DNA from: Marinagarivorans sp.
Lineage (GTDB): Bacteria; Pseudomonadota; Gammaproteobacteria; Pseudomonadales; Cellvibrionaceae
Reading direction: 5' to 3'
NCBI GenBank assembly: GCA_028281865.1
Contig: JANQJB010000106.1
Coordinates: forward strand, 18,892-82,891
DNA length: 64,000 bases
The position numbers and the translations under genes were made by a program. Below, piece after piece: positions 62,358 to 64,000 of this stretch; position 1 is the first letter of the stretch; every line of letters starts with the position of its first letter. The notes below the pieces were generated by a model. It was not told the DNA's origin. It saw only the letters and a program-made list of their open reading frames with translations, and searched no databases.

Positions 62358-62966
62358 TTAACTTAGTGTCGTTAAGTCAATTTCAGAAATCAAAGCACTT
62401 CGACCCGTTGTGAGCGCCGCTTGCACCGGCAGTAATCTTGCGCAATAGAGTAAGAATGGAACTTGCTTCCCCCCCAAAGAACCCCACAAATCATTAGTTT
62501 GTTCAAAGCTCAATGTATGCAACTCGATACTGATCTCTGTATCAATACTTCTGTCTAACTCTTCCAAATTAGCCGTCGACAAAGGGGCATTCTTAAACTT
62601 AAAAACTTTTTTACCCTGAAAAAATTCCAAAACGCGTATTAAATTATCAATTGCAGTAGGGTAACTGCCATAGTTCGAGGCAAACAACAAATACAGGTTT
62701 ACATAGGCCGAGGGATAACTGTCGTAGTGCTGTTCGTCGTTTCGCTTAAATGCTGGCTTATTTTTGAGAGAACTTTCCTCAGAAACATTCACCAAACTCA
62801 CGACGATTTTATCTTCTATATTGCTATCTTCTCCACCGGCAATTCTAGATTTCGCCATATTTCCAAGGACGGCATGGTCACTGGAGGCATCTGCCGGTGG
62901 ACCGTCAACGGAATTAAGGTATTGATTCAACTGCGCTACTATAGCGCGTATTAATAAACTGCCCAT
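62358..62966 (-). CDS. DUF4255 tail-terminator/cap protein (Pvc16-like)
   Basis: 202 aa, first gene of the operon. DUF4255/Pvc16 N-terminal type: helix LLIRAIVAQLNQYLN, strand EDKIVVSLVNVSEE, then YPSAYVNLYLLFASNYGSYPTAIDNLIRVLEFFQGK and the IELHTLSFEQTNDLWGSLGGKQVPFLLYCARLL end, which is typical. In Afp/PVC it caps the distal tube end. In those loci it lies last; here it is first. The ATG lacks a clear Shine-Dalgarno. Confidence 0.88.
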   Translation of the reverse strand: MGSLLIRAIVAQLNQYLNSVDGPPADASSDHAVLGNMAKSRIAGGEDSNIEDKIVVSLVNVSEESSLKNKPAFKRNDEQHYDSYPSAYVNLYLLFASNYGSYPTAIDNLIRVLEFFQGKKVFKFKNAPLSTANLEELDRSIDTEISIELHTLSFEQTNDLWGSLGGKQVPFLLYCARLLPVQAALTTGRSALISEIDLTTLS

Positions 62967-63541
62967 TCTGCTATATGCTGTATTTTTTGGAGTCTTTTCA
63001 ATTTAAAACGACAGCTGCATATGTGAAACTTGGGCCACATGGTCGTTTGCCAAAAAAGTCTTACCAATCGTAAACTTCGATCAATCCGGTTATTCTGCTC
63101 TAATTTACAGTACAACTCTACCTAAATAGCCCGAGCGACATCAACACGAAATTTCGTTATATCAAATTTCGCGTTTTCTTTCAGTTAACTTTTTTTGTTT
63201 TATTGGTGCATCTCGCGCTAGCTTTGGCTTTCTTATATTTTATTTATCGTGTAACGAATACAAAACGAACTAGCGATAATTCACACAAAAAGTTACCCGT
63301 GCTTTTGGCAAATTTGTCGAGGGGCTTGGAGAGGCTTTAAACATTTTTCGATATCGTTTTTTAGCCAATTTTCGGCGAGTTCTTTTTTTATTGAGTTGGG
63401 GCTATCAGTATGTCACCAATTCTGTCATCACAATTTGAGACATCAGTGCAGTCGAGCAAACAATCAAAAACAAAAAAGCCCCATTATTTGGGGCTTTTAG
63501 GCGCTCAAAAAACATGCTTCTTAACGGCTCCATATTCTGTA
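62967..63541. other. 575-bp region upstream of the eCIS operon
   Basis: It should hold the eCIS promoter (minus) but no consensus promoter was convincing. A frame open from 63104 to 63340 on plus would encode a hydrophobic segment (FFVLLVHLALALAFLYFIYR) but has no early start codon or Shine-Dalgarno. The yicC terminator is at the right end. Confidence 0.5.
63472..63498 (-). terminator. Terminator of yicC
   Basis: Stem AAAAGCCCC/GGGGCTTTT with 7-nt loop, T-run on the minus strand, about 45 bp after the yicC stop codon. Confidence 0.88.
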
Positions 63542-64000
63542 CTACTCGATATTCTGCACTTGCTCACGCATTTGCTCGATCCAAACTTTTAAATTAACTG
63601 CCGCTTGTGAGCAATCACTTGCAATCGATTTAGACGCAAGCGTATTAGCCTCACGATTAAGCTCTTGCATTAAAAAATCGAGTCGCCGGCCGATGGGTTC
63701 TTTTTTCTGCAGGGTTGCGCGTACTTCGGCAACGTGGGCTTCAAGGCGATCGAGCTCCTCGTCCACATCTGATTTTTGTGCCATGTAAACGACTTCTTGT
63801 GTAAAGCGCTCTTCATCTACGTCAATGTTTAACGCATCAATACGCTCGCGCAACTTGTTGCGTTGCTGCTGCATAATTTCGGGAATTAATCGGCGCAACT
63901 CATCCACGCTTTCCGAAATATTGGCCAAGCGTTGTTCGATCATATTAGCCAATTCCGCCCCTTCTCCGCGACGCATATCTTGCAGCTGGGTGAGTGCAGC
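63542..64000 (-). CDS. yicC: YicC/YloC endoribonuclease family protein, C-terminal part
   Basis: The gene runs off the right edge; about 152 C-terminal residues are seen (family about 290 aa). The frame stays open through 64000 (AALTQLQDMRRGEGAELA), so the real start is outside the window. The segment LDFLMQELNREANTLASKS is the family hallmark. YicC-type proteins are RNases or RNase partners. It is divergent in role from the eCIS and marks the end of that cluster. Confidence 0.95.
   Translation of the reverse strand, partial: AALTQLQDMRRGEGAELANMIEQRLANISESVDELRRLIPEIMQQQRNKLRERIDALNIDVDEERFTQEVVYMAQKSDVDEELDRLEAHVAEVRATLQKKEPIGRRLDFLMQELNREANTLASKSIASDCSQAAVNLKVWIEQMREQVQNIE

Noticed and set aside
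36175..62966. A contractile-tailed prophage
   Set aside because: No capsid, portal, terminase, lysis or integrase genes; the AAA+ ATPase, DUF4255 and DUF4157 genes are eCIS markers.
36175..62966. A type VI secretion system
   Set aside because: The sheath is encoded by two full-length phage-like genes, and no membrane-complex or ClpV gene is present.
63410..63592. A 60-codon plus-strand frame overlapping the yicC terminator and 3' end
   Set aside because: It runs antisense into yicC, has no ribosome binding site and covers an obvious terminator.
1..64000. CRISPR arrays, rRNA and tRNA genes
   Set aside because: No regularly spaced direct repeats of CRISPR type and no tRNA cloverleaf or rRNA motif were noticed when reading; a tRNAscan/Infernal run would be needed to exclude them formally.

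Overview
The window looks like chromosomal DNA of a marine, polysaccharide-degrading gammaproteobacterium, probably of the Cellvibrionaceae (Saccharophagus/Teredinibacter-like) lineage. This rests on the lipoprotein with a long polyserine linker, the sulfatase and sugar-oxidoreductase genes, the 3-keto-disaccharide hydrolase-like protein, and gammaproteobacterial housekeeping genes (azoR, yaaA, slyX, rapA, yicC). No database search was possible, so the taxon is an inference.

Positions 1-35.6 kb are a mosaic of short operons. In order they hold: a sugar module (Gfo/Idh/MocA oxidoreductase, MFS permease, formylglycine sulfatase); a lipoprotein preceded by Pho-box-like repeats; a TonB-C/Sel1 protein; tautomerase, azoreductase, endonuclease/exonuclease/phosphatase and DUF938 methyltransferase genes; a response regulator; yaaA; an M48-TPR lipoprotein protease; a small RHH-like regulator with a palindromic operator; a 37-residue lysine-rich microprotein; a PLD nuclease; a lactonase-like amidohydrolase; a HupE/UreJ protein with an EF-hand; a polyserine zincin lipoprotein; a GntP permease; an SDR; a DUF1080 protein; a stand-alone DUF3391 protein; slyX; rapA; a DUF5610 protein; a tandem B-lectin protein; a universal stress protein; a trypsin-like protease with a PEP-CTERM-like tail; and a secreted beta-helix (pectate-lyase-3/tailspike-like) protein. 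Several intergenic repeats lie here. The most striking is a structured element present twice in opposite orientations (15.3 kb and 28.8 kb) whose stems are kept by compensatory base changes.

Positions 36.2-63.0 kb form one minus-strand gene cluster of about 27 kb encoding an extracellular contractile injection system (eCIS; Afp/PVC/MAC type). In transcription order it encodes: a DUF4255 cap/terminator protein, an unknown 378-residue protein, two sheaths, two tubes, a 57-residue DUF5908 protein, a LysM protein, a VgrG-like spike, a PAAR tip, a gp25 wedge, a large baseplate protein, a short S74-chaperone fibre, a second large baseplate protein, a CIS tape-measure protein, two DUF4157 (eCIS core) proteins and an AAA+ ATPase. 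No capsid, portal, terminase, integrase or T6SS membrane-complex gene is seen, so it is neither a prophage nor a T6SS.

The two DUF4157 proteins are the likely cargo and the most novel part. One (1968 aa) ends in a deaminase-like domain (HAE plus PC-x6-C). The other (570 aa) carries a second HExxH motif outside DUF4157, suggesting a metalloprotease effector. The window closes with the truncated 3' part of yicC.
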